Below are positions 9,200 to 19,457 of a stretch of DNA of 63,870 nucleotides, one piece after another. Position 1 is the first letter of the stretch, and each line of letters opens with the position of its first letter. The DNA is taken from positions 94,918-158,787 of the forward strand of contig JADFAD010000013.1 in assembly GCA_015665455.1 (NCBI GenBank), read 5' to 3'. Source of the stretch: Oceanospirillaceae bacterium (GTDB lineage: Bacteria; Pseudomonadota; Gammaproteobacteria; Pseudomonadales; Litoribrevibacteraceae). Position numbers and translations under genes: made by a program. The notes under the pieces are model-generated. The model was not told where the DNA came from, made no database searches, and saw only the letters and a program-made list of their open reading frames with translations.

Positions 9200-10300
9200 A
9201 TGAAAACATCAAAAACTAAAACAACGTTACTCATTGCCAGTTTAAGCCTGATTGGAGGGTTATCTATGTCGGCCTGTTCTTTAAATGCTCAAATTTCAGA
9301 GACCTTGGACCAACAGGTAAAAACAAGCAATTACGCTAAAGGTAAGTTTTACAACGATGAAAGAACACCCGGTTTCGAGTGGGGGAAAACGTGGAAGATT
9401 GTAAAACGAGCCATTACGGAAACGAGTGTAAACACCACACCGTCCGTTGATATTCCTGTCACGCCTATGTATACCCAAGAGTTGCTTGAGACCAGCGAAG
9501 ACAGTGTTTGGCGTTTAGGTCATTCAAGCATCTTAATGAAATTAGACAATGAATTTGTTCTCCTCGATCCTATGTTTTCTGAACGCGCTTCTCCTTTTTC
9601 AATGATTGGCCCAAAGCGTTTTCATCAACCACCCATTTCGCTTGAATCACTGCCTCAAATCAAAGCGGTTGTCATTTCCCATAACCACTATGACCACCTT
9701 GATAAAGACACCATCAAGAAGCTAGCAAATAAGGTTGAAAACTTCATCGTGCCATTAGGCAATGCCCCAGACCTGATCAAATGGGGAATCAGTGAAGATC
9801 GAATCACGGAGCTGGATTGGTGGCAAGAAACACAACTGGGCGATCTGTCTATTACCGCGACGCCTTCTCAACACTTTTCTGGTCGAGGCTTGAACGACAA
9901 CAACAAGACGCTATGGGCGTCTTACGTAATCAAATCCCCTGAAAGCAAAGTATTCTTCACAGGAGACACCGGCTATTTCGATGGATTTAAAGAGATTGGC
10001 CGCCGATTAGGTCCCTTTGATTTAACACTGATTGAGACCGGAGCCTACGATAAGATGTGGTCTGAAGTACACATGCAGCCCAGTGAGAGTTTACAGGCGC
10101 ACTTAGATGTACAAGGTAAGAAAATGCTGCCGGTCCATAACGGAACGTTTGATTTGGCCTTTCATGAGTGGACAGATCCGTTTAACCAAATCAGTCATTT
10201 GGCCCTAGAAAACGACGTTGATTTATTGACCCCCAAAATGGGCGACAAAGTCACCATACACGACAACAATCAAACGTTGGCTTGGTGGAAATCGCTTTAG
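9200..10300 (+). CDS. metallo-beta-lactamase-fold lipoprotein hydrolase (NAPE-PLD/UlaG-like)
   Basis: Exported lipoprotein (lipobox LSMSAC, Cys26). The zinc motif HNHYDH lies at residues 161-166, followed by later metal-site segments FTGDTGYFDGF and LPVHNGTFDLAFHEW. These match the NAPE-phospholipase-D-like branch of the metallo-beta-lactamase superfamily. The substrate is unknown; phospholipid-type or lactone-type esters are possible from family knowledge. It is controlled by its own promoter facing a divergent tetR gene with an inverted repeat between them, and ends at a strong terminator. Confidence 0.87.
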   Translation: MKTSKTKTTLLIASLSLIGGLSMSACSLNAQISETLDQQVKTSNYAKGKFYNDERTPGFEWGKTWKIVKRAITETSVNTTPSVDIPVTPMYTQELLETSEDSVWRLGHSSILMKLDNEFVLLDPMFSERASPFSMIGPKRFHQPPISLESLPQIKAVVISHNHYDHLDKDTIKKLANKVENFIVPLGNAPDLIKWGISEDRITELDWWQETQLGDLSITATPSQHFSGRGLNDNNKTLWASYVIKSPESKVFFTGDTGYFDGFKEIGRRLGPFDLTLIETGAYDKMWSEVHMQPSESLQAHLDVQGKKMLPVHNGTFDLAFHEWTDPFNQISHLALENDVDLLTPKMGDKVTIHDNNQTLAWWKSL

Positions 10301-10316
10301 TACAGGACACACGAAC

Positions 10317-10354
10317 AAAAAAGGTCGAACAAGTTACATTGTTCGGCCTTTTTT
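10317..10354 (+). terminator. intrinsic terminator
   Basis: AAGGTCGAACAA / TTGTTCGGCCTT stem with one G-T pair, a 6-nt loop and a T6 run, directly after the MBL-fold lipoprotein gene. Confidence 0.9.
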
Positions 10355-10412
10355 ATTTCAAGCTCATTATTTCTTTAATGCCTTTCATAGACATCATGAA
10401 AGATAAGAAGCT

Positions 10413-12548
10413 CTAGGTTTTTAGCTGAGACAGCTGTTGTTCCACCTTATTCATCTCGCTCTGCAATTGATCACTTAATCCAGCGCTGGTTTTAGAAAGA
10501 GTGGCCAGTGACGCAGAAGCATCGCCAATGCAGGTTAAGTTTCGATTAATCTCTTCATTCACTGAGCTTTGCTCTTCTGCCGCCGTAGCAACCTGCGTAA
10601 TATGATCACTAATTAAGGTAATATCTTCCGACACCATGTTCAGAGATTCAAACGACGATTGCGTTCTGTTCATAGCTTCTTGCGCTTTCTCTGTCCCTTG
10701 CTCGATGATTCTAACCGCAGAATCCACGCCGCCTTGCAAGCTTTGAATCATGCTATTAATTTCTTCAGTGGAGTCTTGTGTTTTTGATGCCAGCGTACGA
10801 ACTTCATCAGCAACCACGGCAAAGCCTCTGCCCTGTTCACCCGCTCGCGCTGCTTCAATGGCCGCATTCAACGCCAGCAAATTGGTTTGTTCAGCAATAG
10901 CCCGAATCACATCCAAGATTCGGTTAATGTCTTCACTTCGAGAAGCAACCTCTGAAATCGATCCACTGGCACTCTGCATATCTTCTGTCAATGATTGAAC
11001 GATGGCCACGGACCCCGATAAAGACTCGCTGGACACCTGGATTTCATCACGCGCTTTGGTCGCATTGCCTGCCGCATCCGACGCAAATCGAGAAACTTCA
11101 TGGGCAGTGGAAGACATTTGATTCGTGGCCGTTACCACGCTGTTGATCTCATCTTGCTGGTTACTGGTCGATTGACGAGTATCATCACTGACGTGTTTAC
11201 TTTCTTCAGACAGTGATCGCGCGTTCCCGCTCACGGTTTTCAAAGCATCAATCATATGTCTTAGCTTATGAATGAACTGATTTGCACTCTCACTCAACTC
11301 TATCAGCTCTTTATGGCGATCCAGTTTGATCTCAAGCGTGAGATCACCATCGGCACTGGCGAGGTTTTTCATGGCTCTGTTTAATTGACCAATAGGCCGC
11401 GTAATCGAAGCAACTAACCCCCCCATCACCACCACGGCAATAAGTGCCAAAATCGCAGCAATGCCAAACTGTTGGGTCATGATGGAATACACACTGTTAT
11501 CAATTAATTCCGTTAACTGATCACGCGTTGCCAAGGCCTTTGCTTTAGGCACTTCAATTAAAATGGACCACGTGGAATTCGACGCATCAATTTTAATTGG
11601 GTAGCTCACGTAATAAACGCCGTCTTTCTCTAGAAAGCCGCCTGCATCGTACAGTGTTAAAAATTGAGGATCGTAATTAGGATGAGATTCTTTCAAAGGA
11701 CGACTTAACTTGTCTTTATAATGACTGGAGCTAACAACAAACCCCATAGAACTGAGCAACGTCACCTTACTTTCACCGTCGTATAGGCTCTTACTCAGAG
11801 CTTCAGTCATAGTACCAAAGATCGGTAGGTTTACATCCACGCCCACCAAGCCTTTGAACTTTCCATCCTTGATCACGGGAACGGTTAAGCTGGTCATCAT
11901 TTCGCTGTAACCGTCACTGATTTCGTAGAGGTAAGGCTCCATAGCACAAGGCTTTAGAGAATCCTTTGCACAGAGATACCATTCTGATTCACGAATGCCA
12001 AACTCATTAAGCGTATCTGCATATTTAGCATTGGAGTCTTCTATTTTCTGTTGTTCCAGTTTTCCTGATTGATCACGAACCCAATAGATCTCAAGCGCCC
12101 CTGAGTCATCCACACTGTGCAACTCACCTGAGTTAAAATACATGCCGTCTTGTTGGTCGTATCCGTTGTATTCAAACTGAGTGTACATTGAGCCCAATTC
12201 CGAGTTGCGTGATAACGCAGACTCGATCAATTGATTCACCTGTCCTCGGTCGAATGGAATATTGTCATCCGACATACTGTCTTCTAGAATTTGGCCAATC
12301 GATAGAGGTAGCTGATAGGAACGATTTATGAAGCCTCTGACCTTCTGCCCATAGCTTGCGGCTTCCGACTTAAGCCTTGCTATCACTTGGTTTTCCATCA
12401 CCTCACTGGTTTGGCTAACAATATCTTCGTCCATGAGCAGCAACGAACGGCTCAGGTTTATCGTCATCAACAGCACGATTAAGATAATTGTTAGAAAGCT
12501 CGTTACCAGCAGCTTTCTTCTCAACGACATTTTTTTCAAAGCATCCAC
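10413..12548 (-). CDS. methyl-accepting chemotaxis protein (dCache-HAMP-MCP signal)
   Basis: Chemoreceptor of 711 residues. A transmembrane helix at about 12-34 is followed by a large periplasmic double-Cache-type sensor (about 40-355), a second transmembrane helix (about 360-382), a HAMP domain and a cytoplasmic coiled coil carrying the hairpin tip [19 protein letters not shown], which contacts CheA/CheW. Long dCache sensors typically bind amino acids or similar small ligands, but the ligand cannot be read here. The first Met is used; a second in-frame Met six residues on is an alternative. No CheR pentapeptide tether is seen at the C-terminus. Confidence 0.93.
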   Translation of the reverse strand: MDALKKMSLRRKLLVTSFLTIILIVLLMTINLSRSLLLMDEDIVSQTSEVMENQVIARLKSEAASYGQKVRGFINRSYQLPLSIGQILEDSMSDDNIPFDRGQVNQLIESALSRNSELGSMYTQFEYNGYDQQDGMYFNSGELHSVDDSGALEIYWVRDQSGKLEQQKIEDSNAKYADTLNEFGIRESEWYLCAKDSLKPCAMEPYLYEISDGYSEMMTSLTVPVIKDGKFKGLVGVDVNLPIFGTMTEALSKSLYDGESKVTLLSSMGFVVSSSHYKDKLSRPLKESHPNYDPQFLTLYDAGGFLEKDGVYYVSYPIKIDASNSTWSILIEVPKAKALATRDQLTELIDNSVYSIMTQQFGIAAILALIAVVVMGGLVASITRPIGQLNRAMKNLASADGDLTLEIKLDRHKELIELSESANQFIHKLRHMIDALKTVSGNARSLSEESKHVSDDTRQSTSNQQDEINSVVTATNQMSSTAHEVSRFASDAAGNATKARDEIQVSSESLSGSVAIVQSLTEDMQSASGSISEVASRSEDINRILDVIRAIAEQTNLLALNAAIEAARAGEQGRGFAVVADEVRTLASKTQDSTEEINSMIQSLQGGVDSAVRIIEQGTEKAQEAMNRTQSSFESLNMVSEDITLISDHITQVATAAEEQSSVNEEINRNLTCIGDASASLATLSKTSAGLSDQLQSEMNKVEQQLSQLKT

Positions 12549-12639
12549 TTCTATACCCCTACATCGAATGCGAATTAAGACCGACCAAAGCCTTATATCG
12601 GCAAGGAGTATTAGAATCTTTAGGAATTAGAAGAAATCC

Positions 12640-13077
12640 CTACTTAGCCTCCGAAAGGCTTGAATACGTCGGACTAAAGTATCGCGCCCGCACGATGTCA
12701 TACACCCAGTTGAAAATAACGGCGTACACCAAAAAGAACAGTACAGCACCAAAATCCAATACTAAAACCGTCCAGAAATCCAGCTGAAGAACCCACATAA
12801 TCACGGGGAAAGAAAACACCAGCATCCCAATTTCAAAAGCAATACCGTGCCCGATTCTCATCATCAACGTGCGGGACAAACGATCACTGCCATACACCCG
12901 ATCAAAGCCTAAGTTAAAAAGATAATTCCAAGCCATTGCAATAAGAGAAATGGTCACCGCAAGCCCCGTCATCTTTAGTGGGTCTTGCTGAGTAATTAAA
13001 TACGCCAAACCAGCCAACAGAAACAATGCAATCACTTCAAAAAGCAGTGAATGAAAAATACGTTCTTTAACCGACAT
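12640..13077 (-). CDS. PACE-family efflux protein (chlorhexidine/biocide type)
   Basis: Small inner-membrane protein (145 residues, four helices in two tandem bacterial transmembrane-pair domains). It matches the AceI/PACE family: a conserved Glu in helix 1 (E14, FHSLLFEV), WNYLFNLGFD after helix 2, the second-repeat RIGHGIAFEIGML, and FNWVYD near the end. PACE proteins export biocides such as chlorhexidine or acriflavine, and natively polyamines, by proton exchange. It is divergent from a LysR gene, the usual arrangement for this family. Confidence 0.88.
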   Translation of the reverse strand: MSVKERIFHSLLFEVIALFLLAGLAYLITQQDPLKMTGLAVTISLIAMAWNYLFNLGFDRVYGSDRLSRTLMMRIGHGIAFEIGMLVFSFPVIMWVLQLDFWTVLVLDFGAVLFFLVYAVIFNWVYDIVRARYFSPTYSSLSEAK

Positions 13078-13220
13078 TTCTTAACCCTCAACATTCATGT
13101 AAGCTGCTATTCTATGCAATAACCAGATACTTAAAAGTTAGTTACTATCACTTTTAGTGATAGATCTAAAAGGCGCTAAACAGATACCAAAATAAGCGAA
13201 CACACCACTCAGGCGAAACA

Positions 13221-14099
13221 ATGTACAACTTAGAGCAGTTAAAGATGTTCATAGAAGCGGCTGAATCCGGTTCATTCTCTGCCTGTGCAAGAAAACTGGG
13301 CAAGGCACAATCGGCCATTAGCCAAGGTATCGCAAATCTTGAAATAGATTTAGGTAATCAGCTGTTTGATCGCTCTACCCGTAAGCCTGTTTTGACTGAA
13401 CAAGGCAAACGGTTGCTGATATACGCCAAAGCCGTTTTGCTTCAAACCCATGAATTAAACAGTGCTGCAGACTCCCTAAGCAAAGACCAAGAAACTCACT
13501 TAATCCTCGCCGTTGATGGTTCCTTAATGGTGCCCGCCTTCGACGATTTACTGAGCCGCTTTGCCATTGAGTTTCCCACCACAGCATTGGAACTTCACTC
13601 CATCGCCAGCCCCGATGTAGCCGCGTTAGTAAGTGCCGGTCGAGCCGATCTTGGGTTAATGTTTTGTGATCTAGAATTCCCCAAACAAGTAGACCTGTGC
13701 TTCCTTGGCAATTTACCTTTTTATGCTGCATGCAGCCCTGATCACCCGCTCGCCCAATTGGAGAGCGTGAACGTTGCCGATTTACTGTCTCACCGACAAA
13801 TCATGCTAAAAGGGATTGATGGCCGTGAATTGGCTCAATTTGCACCGTTATCAACGCAAATCTGGTGGAGCAATAACTTCTATCTGATTTATGATTTATT
13901 AAAACATGGGATGGGTTGGAGCTACTTGCCCTATCATATGGCAGAAACAGGCATTGCAAAGGGTGAGCTACACAACATTCCTCTGAGTTTTGATCACAAA
14001 CCCTGGAACCCACCCATTGATCGGGTTATGCAAAAAAACACAACGCCAGGCCCTGCGTTAAATTGGCTGGCCGATGGTCTTAAAAGTATTTTTGACTAA
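13221..14099 (+). CDS. LysR-family transcriptional regulator
   Basis: N-terminal winged helix (residues 1-60: FIEAAESGSFSACARKLGKAQSAIS) and a LysR substrate-binding domain, 292 residues. Divergent from the PACE efflux gene with a 140-base intergenic region containing CACTTTTAGTG-like dyad sequence, so it probably regulates that gene. An AGGCGA box precedes the ATG. The effector is unknown. Confidence 0.92.
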   Translation: MYNLEQLKMFIEAAESGSFSACARKLGKAQSAISQGIANLEIDLGNQLFDRSTRKPVLTEQGKRLLIYAKAVLLQTHELNSAADSLSKDQETHLILAVDGSLMVPAFDDLLSRFAIEFPTTALELHSIASPDVAALVSAGRADLGLMFCDLEFPKQVDLCFLGNLPFYAACSPDHPLAQLESVNVADLLSHRQIMLKGIDGRELAQFAPLSTQIWWSNNFYLIYDLLKHGMGWSYLPYHMAETGIAKGELHNIPLSFDHKPWNPPIDRVMQKNTTPGPALNWLADGLKSIFD

Positions 14100-14175
14100 A
14101 CTCATACCACGCATGCCGGATGGAGCCATCTAAAAAGAGCGTGTACAGATTCAAACAGACACCAAGGATTTGGTC

Positions 14176-14814
14176 ATGGACATTCTATTCATCACAATCG
14201 CGATCATTATGACTTTGATCGTTATCTACCAATACCAGAAAGCACAAATAAAGAAGCGCGCTAAACGAATAGATCAATATGTGTTTCCCAATTCCATTCA
14301 CGAAAAGCTCAGTAAGGCCTATCCACACCTGACTGATGCGCAGATTATTCAAGTGATGTCGGGTCTCAAAGAGTACTTTCATCTTTGTAATATTGCAGGG
14401 CAAAAAATGATAGCCATGCCATCACAAGCCGTCGACATGGCTTGGCATGAATTCATTTTGTTCACTAAAAGCTATGAAGTCTTTTGTAAGAACGCATTCG
14501 GACGGTTTCTTCATCATACGCCAGCAGAAGCCATGAACTCTCCAACTCAAGCTCAAGAAGGCATCAAGCGAGCATGGCGTATCAGTTGTCAGCGAGAAAC
14601 CATCAGCCCAATTGTTCCAAAGAAGTTACCTATTCTCTTCGCGATGGACAGTGAACTCAGCATTCCTGACGGCTTTACTTACAGTCTTAATTGCAAAGGA
14701 AAGGGAAAAGACAATTATTGCGCAACACACATTGGATGCGGAGGTGGATGCTCTGGAGATTCAGGAGGCAGCTCCTGCAGTAGCGGAAGCAGTGGGTGTG
14801 GAGGTGGCGATTAA
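14176..14814 (+). CDS. GRDP-like protein with Cys/Gly/Ser-rich tail
   Basis: Start taken at the ATG at 14176, with AAGGA 7 nt upstream; an in-frame TTG lies 6 nt earlier. One N-terminal transmembrane helix (about residues 2-21) is followed by a globular region with VDMAWHEFILFTKSYEVFC, the hallmark of glycine-rich-domain (GRDP-like) proteins. The C-terminus is a low-complexity tail of Cys, Gly and Ser (GCGGGCSGDSGGSS and on). In related bacterial proteins that tail is usual, but its role is unknown. Predicted membrane-anchored with the soluble part in the cytoplasm. Confidence 0.7.
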   Translation: MDILFITIAIIMTLIVIYQYQKAQIKKRAKRIDQYVFPNSIHEKLSKAYPHLTDAQIIQVMSGLKEYFHLCNIAGQKMIAMPSQAVDMAWHEFILFTKSYEVFCKNAFGRFLHHTPAEAMNSPTQAQEGIKRAWRISCQRETISPIVPKKLPILFAMDSELSIPDGFTYSLNCKGKGKDNYCATHIGCGGGCSGDSGGSSCSSGSSGCGGGD

Positions 14815-14881
14815 GCGCAGAGATTCTGCGCCCACCGACTTCATTCGTCAGATAAAAAACAACATCTAATCAATGGCAGAT

Positions 14882-15316
14882 TTAAGGGCGAATGATCATG
14901 CACGTTGCGGTGGCATGGGCGTAAACTTTACCTGCAGAGTCTTCTAAAACGGCTTCAGAGATCGCTATCGATTTTGAAACATTAATGACATTACCCGTCG
15001 CCTTTAACTCAACATTTTTTGGCACAGGTCGCACCATTTTCACGTTTAAATCCACAGTACCATACCCTACACCAGCTTCTAACATCGTGTGCGTTGCACA
15101 GCCCGTGGCTGAATCCATGACCGTTGCGGCAAAGCCACCATGCACCCCACCCAATGGGTTGATATGACGATCATCCGCTTTAACACTGAAAACAACCCGT
15201 CCTTTTTCACACTCAACGGGCTCCATCGGAATGGTTTCCGCAATGGATGCTTTAGGGATTTTACCCGCAGCCATCGCCTGCATTACTTCCAACCCTGTCA
15301 TTTGTGCAATACCCAT
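14882..15316 (-). CDS. PaaI-family hotdog thioesterase
   Basis: Hotdog-fold acyl-CoA thioesterase of 144 residues. The active-site region NPLGGVHGGFAATVMDSATG carries the HGG motif and catalytic Asp typical of PaaI/YbgC-like enzymes. Probably hydrolyses aromatic or medium acyl-CoA esters; the substrate is not readable. GAGG precedes the ATG by 5 nt. A striking palindrome sits just upstream, suggesting control by a dimeric repressor of MarR/TetR type that is not encoded next door. Confidence 0.88.
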   Translation of the reverse strand: MGIAQMTGLEVMQAMAAGKIPKASIAETIPMEPVECEKGRVVFSVKADDRHINPLGGVHGGFAATVMDSATGCATHTMLEAGVGYGTVDLNVKMVRPVPKNVELKATGNVINVSKSIAISEAVLEDSAGKVYAHATATCMIIRP

Positions 15317-15330
15317 ACATACCTCAATAA

Positions 15331-15353
15331 AAACTAGAATATAATTCTAGTTT
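15331..15353. promoter_or_regulatory. 10-bp inverted repeat operator upstream of thioesterase
   Basis: AAACTAGAAT-ATA-ATTCTAGTTT is a perfect 10-bp inverted repeat with a 3-nt spacer, 15 bases upstream of the thioesterase ATG. It could overlap its promoter and leader. The arm length and spacing fit a MarR-type dimer site. Confidence 0.55.
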
Positions 15354-15506
15354 AAATAGTATGACGAGTTTTCACAAGGGTTTTCTATTGGATCAAGACA
15401 AAGGGAATCATTCATAGGCTCCGTATTCATTAATCCTGAATGAATAGACTCAATGTGCTTCGACTAGGCATTTCCATTAACGAGCCATTTCAACAACTAA
15501 GAAACG

Positions 15507-16235
15507 CTAAACACCATACGCCTGCTTCATTGAGGAAGTTAACTGACCGCCATTGTTCCCAAATGGATCGGCTGTTTTCCCTTCATGAAAGGTGATCCCT
15601 TGGCTAACTTTAGAAACCGCCTTTTGTGCTGAATCAACCAGCCAAATGCCTGCCGCTTCGTCGCTCAGGCCGTTATCAATTTTCTGGGCCCATTCTTGAT
15701 TCAATCGATACAACTCTTTAAATAAATAGTAATTACTGGTTTGAACCATGCCGTTACGTAAATCTGAGTCTTCTTTAAAGACGGATTCAATTTTTTCTTT
15801 GTCTGGATGATCATTCTTAACAATCACGTTGCCTTGAAGATCAAAACCAAGGTCGATTGGAATGGAGGTATCCACCCCCGCTGCGGCAAATTTATTGGAT
15901 AAGGTTTTCTCAAACGCTTTAACATCGGACTCTGTAAAGAGCGTTAAAGGCTCTAAGTCATCTAAGTTGTGAGTGCCTCCTAACGCATCCGAACTTAACG
16001 CGTCCGCAGAATCCAATTTACGGCCGTATTCGTGGGCCATAGCTTCATACTGTTCAACGGCTTCTGCGGCTTTTGAATTAGGGTCGGTGGCTTTTTCACT
16101 CAGGGAAACGGTCGAGGCGTTAGCGGGTTGTTCTTGTTTTCTTTCGGTAACCTCACCAACGCTTTTAACGGTCGGCACCGTTAAAATATTAACGCCACTA
16201 ACGGCACTTGTTCTTAGGCTGTAGTTATTATCCAT
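15507..16235 (-). CDS. conserved hypothetical protein, soluble
   Basis: 242-residue soluble protein with no signal peptide or membrane helix. The first 70 residues are Ser/Thr/Ala-rich and probably disordered. A more ordered block follows (residues about 95-165: LFTESDVKAFEKTLSNKF, IPIDLGFDLQGNVIVKN, HPDKEKIESVF). I do not recognise a named family. The pattern of a glycine-containing turn, a strand and HPDK recurs in hypothetical proteins of marine gammaproteobacteria as far as I recall, but I cannot assign a role. AGGGAAG lies 9 nt before the ATG. Confidence 0.75.
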   Translation of the reverse strand: MDNNYSLRTSAVSGVNILTVPTVKSVGEVTERKQEQPANASTVSLSEKATDPNSKAAEAVEQYEAMAHEYGRKLDSADALSSDALGGTHNLDDLEPLTLFTESDVKAFEKTLSNKFAAAGVDTSIPIDLGFDLQGNVIVKNDHPDKEKIESVFKEDSDLRNGMVQTSNYYLFKELYRLNQEWAQKIDNGLSDEAAGIWLVDSAQKAVSKVSQGITFHEGKTADPFGNNGGQLTSSMKQAYGV

Positions 16236-16577
16236 TGTTTGCCACTTCCCTGATTTATGTTTCTAAATCACCAAAATGCAAAAAACTAGCCAATTAACAA
16301 ACCCTATAAGCCATAGGCCCTACACGGCATTACAAGGCTAAAAACCGAATTAAGAAAGACCAACCAACGAAACAAAAGGCAAACCCTTGCCTCATGAAAT
16401 ATCAACGAATGGATAGAGACTAAATAACGCCCCAACAGGGCATTCAAAAACTCACCCAATGGCTTGCTTCAAGCGCCATTTTTAAAACTTTTCAGCAAGA
16501 ATCGGGCTGCACAACACTCTGTTTGTTCCTATATTCATAACGACGTTTCGTTAATCATTCCGAATGGGTGCAGTCGT
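16236..16577. other. intergenic region between divergent genes
   Basis: About 340 bases between the unknown gene and the DMT exporter. An in-frame TTG-started extension of the exporter (from 16464) covers part of it, but the extension lacks the composition of a transporter N-terminus. No RNA gene or repeat is seen. Confidence 0.4.
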
Positions 16578-17552
16578 ATGACAAGCGTTTCAAACAAAGT
16601 AACAAAGACCTCTATTCATGCAGAAATGACCACCCGTGAGTGGGTTATGCTCATAACGCTTTCACTTCTCTGGGGCGGTTCTTTTTTCTTTGTGGAGGTC
16701 GTCATTACTGAACTGCCTTCTCTCACCACGGTATTTCTTAGAGTACTCATTGCCGCGTTAGCCCTCTGGATTTATGCAGCATTTAAAGGCCTGTACCCAC
16801 CCAATAATGCAAAGATATGGGGAATGGTCTTTATCATGGGGTTCTTGAACAATGTCGTCCCTTTCACCCTCATCGCTTGGGGGCAGCTTTACATTACGTC
16901 GGGTTACGCTTCGATATTAAATGCAACCACCCCGCTTTTCACCGTGATCATTGCAGGAATGGTTTTGGCGGACGAACGAATGACACCAATGAAAATACTG
17001 GGCGTCAGTGTCGGTCTGGTGGGCGTGATATTAATGGTCGGTCCATCGTCTTTCGAAGGGCTTGTTTTAGAAAATATAAGTTCAGAAGGTATTAGCCTAC
17101 CTATACTGGCGCAATTCGCGGTACTTATTGCTGCCATTTTCTATGCATTTGCAGGGGTCTTCGGCCGTGGTTTCAGCGCCTTAGGAGTTGACCCCATCAT
17201 CACCGCTGCTGGCCAAGTAACCGCATCAGCCATTCTATTAGTGCCTTTGGTTTTGGTGATAGACCAACCGTTAACGTTGCCTTTTCCCAGCCGTTACACG
17301 GTGCTTTCTATATTGGGATTAGCAGTACTTTCAACCGCAGTGGCCTATATCCTATATTTTAAATTACTCGCCACAGCGGGAGCCACCAACTTGCTTTTGG
17401 TGACGTTCCTTATTCCTGTGTCTGCAATTTTATTGGGGATATTAATTTTAGGTGAGCAACTGGAATTAATGCACGTGCTTGGCATGCTCTTAATTGGCGG
17501 AGGGCTCTCCGCCATCGACGGCCGTTTGTGGAAACGAAAGAATGCATCCTAG
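16578..17552 (+). CDS. DMT-superfamily exporter (EamA)
   Basis: Inner-membrane protein with ten predicted helices in two EamA repeats (LLWGGSFFFVE, GVILMVGPS; second repeat beginning about residue 180). Such proteins export metabolites or amino acids; the substrate is unknown. The open frame extends upstream to a TTG at 16464, but the EamA repeat begins after MTTREW, so the ATG at 16578 (or 16626) is preferred. Monocistronic and convergent with the patatin gene. Confidence 0.88.
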   Translation: MTSVSNKVTKTSIHAEMTTREWVMLITLSLLWGGSFFFVEVVITELPSLTTVFLRVLIAALALWIYAAFKGLYPPNNAKIWGMVFIMGFLNNVVPFTLIAWGQLYITSGYASILNATTPLFTVIIAGMVLADERMTPMKILGVSVGLVGVILMVGPSSFEGLVLENISSEGISLPILAQFAVLIAAIFYAFAGVFGRGFSALGVDPIITAAGQVTASAILLVPLVLVIDQPLTLPFPSRYTVLSILGLAVLSTAVAYILYFKLLATAGATNLLLVTFLIPVSAILLGILILGEQLELMHVLGMLLIGGGLSAIDGRLWKRKNAS

Positions 17553-17579
17553 CCTAAACAATTCTTATTCATCTAAACA

Positions 17580-18476
17580 CTACTTAATTTTAATACTCGG
17601 CAGTTTCGGGCGTAGCCACCCTTTGATGAACTCAGGCAGCTTGATCGGAGCAATTTCTTTAAGCACTTTAAACACATAACGCAAATAGTTCGTACGCTTA
17701 AACCAAAGCACTTTCTGAATCTTCGCCTTCATGGGGACATAACCCTCGTTCAGCAGAGCGTCAATTCGATCTGTATTGTCTGTTCGGTTGTAGCTTGAAA
17801 GATCCAGAGAAAGAACCACATCGGCCTTTTTTAATTGATCCCGAGTCTTAAGGTTCATGCAAATATCAATGGCATTTCCCATCACATCAATCATGCCCGT
17901 CGGGTCGGAGTAAGACTTTACGCCGTTAAGATCAATGCCAATAAGAATACCGGCCCCAAGATCATCTAACAGAGATACCGGAACATTCTCAACAATCCCG
18001 CCATCCACCAACTTACGGCCATTGATTTCTACGGGCGCAAACACGCCAGGTACCGCCACTGACGCACATACAGCATCAGCAAGATTCCCTTTTTCAAACG
18101 CAACCTGCTCACCACTGACGATGTCCGTGGTACAAATGGCCAAGGGAATATGGCCGTCTTCAATGTTCACATTACCGAGATCTCGAAGTATCATTTCTCG
18201 AATGGCATCGGTGGTAAAGAAACCGCCATTTGTCTTCAGGCTAAAACTGCGCATGCGCTTAAAGCTTAACTGTTCACCCACTGCTAGAATTTCATCAGCA
18301 CTTTTACCAAATGCATAATAAGCAGCGACCAAAGCACCAATACTGGTGCCAGACAAACAAGAGATCTTAACGCCCTCTTCTTCAAACGCTTTTAACACGC
18401 CGATATGAGCAATACCTTTTGCCGCGCCACCACCTAAAGCAAGGCCTATCGAGGTATTAAAAGGGTTCCAAGTCAT
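17580..18476 (-). CDS. patatin-like phospholipase (RssA-like)
   Basis: Cytoplasmic patatin-fold serine hydrolase of 298 residues. Oxyanion-hole loop GLALGGGAAKG (11-21), nucleophile elbow GTSIG with Ser45, and catalytic Asp158 in VDGG complete the Ser-Asp dyad. The GGGAAKGIAHIGVL block is typical of the RssA/NTE branch. Probably an acyl or lysophospholipid hydrolase. The C-terminal 70 residues are basic (FKRTNYLRYVFK, IKGWLRPKLP), which could favour membrane contact. Confidence 0.9.
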   Translation of the reverse strand: MTWNPFNTSIGLALGGGAAKGIAHIGVLKAFEEEGVKISCLSGTSIGALVAAYYAFGKSADEILAVGEQLSFKRMRSFSLKTNGGFFTTDAIREMILRDLGNVNIEDGHIPLAICTTDIVSGEQVAFEKGNLADAVCASVAVPGVFAPVEINGRKLVDGGIVENVPVSLLDDLGAGILIGIDLNGVKSYSDPTGMIDVMGNAIDICMNLKTRDQLKKADVVLSLDLSSYNRTDNTDRIDALLNEGYVPMKAKIQKVLWFKRTNYLRYVFKVLKEIAPIKLPEFIKGWLRPKLPSIKIK

Positions 18477-18647
18477 GTTTCTTTCTCTATGCAGTATTTT
18501 TGGGCACTAACCCTAAAGTATTCCATGGAGGTCATTCAAGGACTTTTCATGTGTTTTAACACATTTAGAAACATTCAAAGTAAAGACTATTGATATAGAC
18601 TTAAAATAAAGTATATTTCACACTCCATCCAATAAAGTACTGAATTA

Positions 18648-19457
18648 ATGCAACCGTCAAATCAACACGTATTATCCAAGCCATTAAACCTAGCAATGTT
18701 ACAACTTCTCTTGGTTCTATTTGTCCTTGTTGCCAGCCCTTCTCGTGCTGAAACCATTACCTTTGTTGCTGATCTCTGGCCACCATTCAATGATACACCC
18801 GACTCTGAAAGTGAAGGCTACATGGTGGATGTCGCCCGCGCGGTGTTTGAACCTTTAGGCTATACCGTGGAATACTCATTAATGCCCTGGAATCGATCCA
18901 TCATTGAAAGCCGAAAAGGCCGATTTAATGCCATCATCGGTGCATCCAAGAATGATGCGGGTGACTTTATATTTCCAGAAGAAGAACTTGGCCGAAATAA
19001 ATTAAGCTTTTACGTTCATAAAAACGCCAAATGGCAATACGAAGGGATTAACTCCCTAGAAGACGTCTACCTAGGTGTCATCAACGGTTACGATTATCGT
19101 GATTGGTTTATAAACTACCAACAAAACCACCCCAGTAAGATTTACGTGCAACACGGTAATACGCCCTTACGAGAAAACATTCATTTATTATTAAATGGCC
19201 GAATCGACGCCATCGTCGATAACGCCGCAGCCATACGCTACACAGCGAAGAGCATGGGTCGATTGAATGACATAAAGACAGCGGGAATGGATACCGTCGG
19301 TGGCGTTTCATACATTTACCATGCCTTTTCACCTAATTTACCCAGCTCTGCTCAACATGCTGAAACTTTATCGAAGGGCATTAGAAAGTTAAGAAAAAGT
19401 GGCGAGCTTCAAAGGATTCTAGATCAATACGGCATTCAAGATTGGCAGAATAAGTAG
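18648..19457 (+). CDS. periplasmic solute-binding protein (SBP_bac_3)
   Basis: Signal peptide (about residues 1-35, ending ...SPSRA) and a two-lobe binding protein of the amino-acid/ectoine type (FVADLWPPFND, GYMVDVARAVFEPLGYTVEY, a late helical INxAL-like ending KGIRKLRKSGELQRILDQYG). No ABC permease or ATPase gene is adjacent, which is common for orphan SBPs that feed sensors or distant transporters. It shows what the broken homologue at 7946 lacks. Confidence 0.88.
   Translation: MQPSNQHVLSKPLNLAMLQLLLVLFVLVASPSRAETITFVADLWPPFNDTPDSESEGYMVDVARAVFEPLGYTVEYSLMPWNRSIIESRKGRFNAIIGASKNDAGDFIFPEEELGRNKLSFYVHKNAKWQYEGINSLEDVYLGVINGYDYRDWFINYQQNHPSKIYVQHGNTPLRENIHLLLNGRIDAIVDNAAAIRYTAKSMGRLNDIKTAGMDTVGGVSYIYHAFSPNLPSSAQHAETLSKGIRKLRKSGELQRILDQYGIQDWQNK

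Noticed and set aside
12488-12787. 99-residue plus-strand ORF bridging the MCP and PACE genes
   Set aside because: Overlaps two well-supported genes on the other strand.
13801-14013. Minus-strand ORF inside the LysR gene
   Set aside because: Shadow of the LysR coding frame; no start signal.
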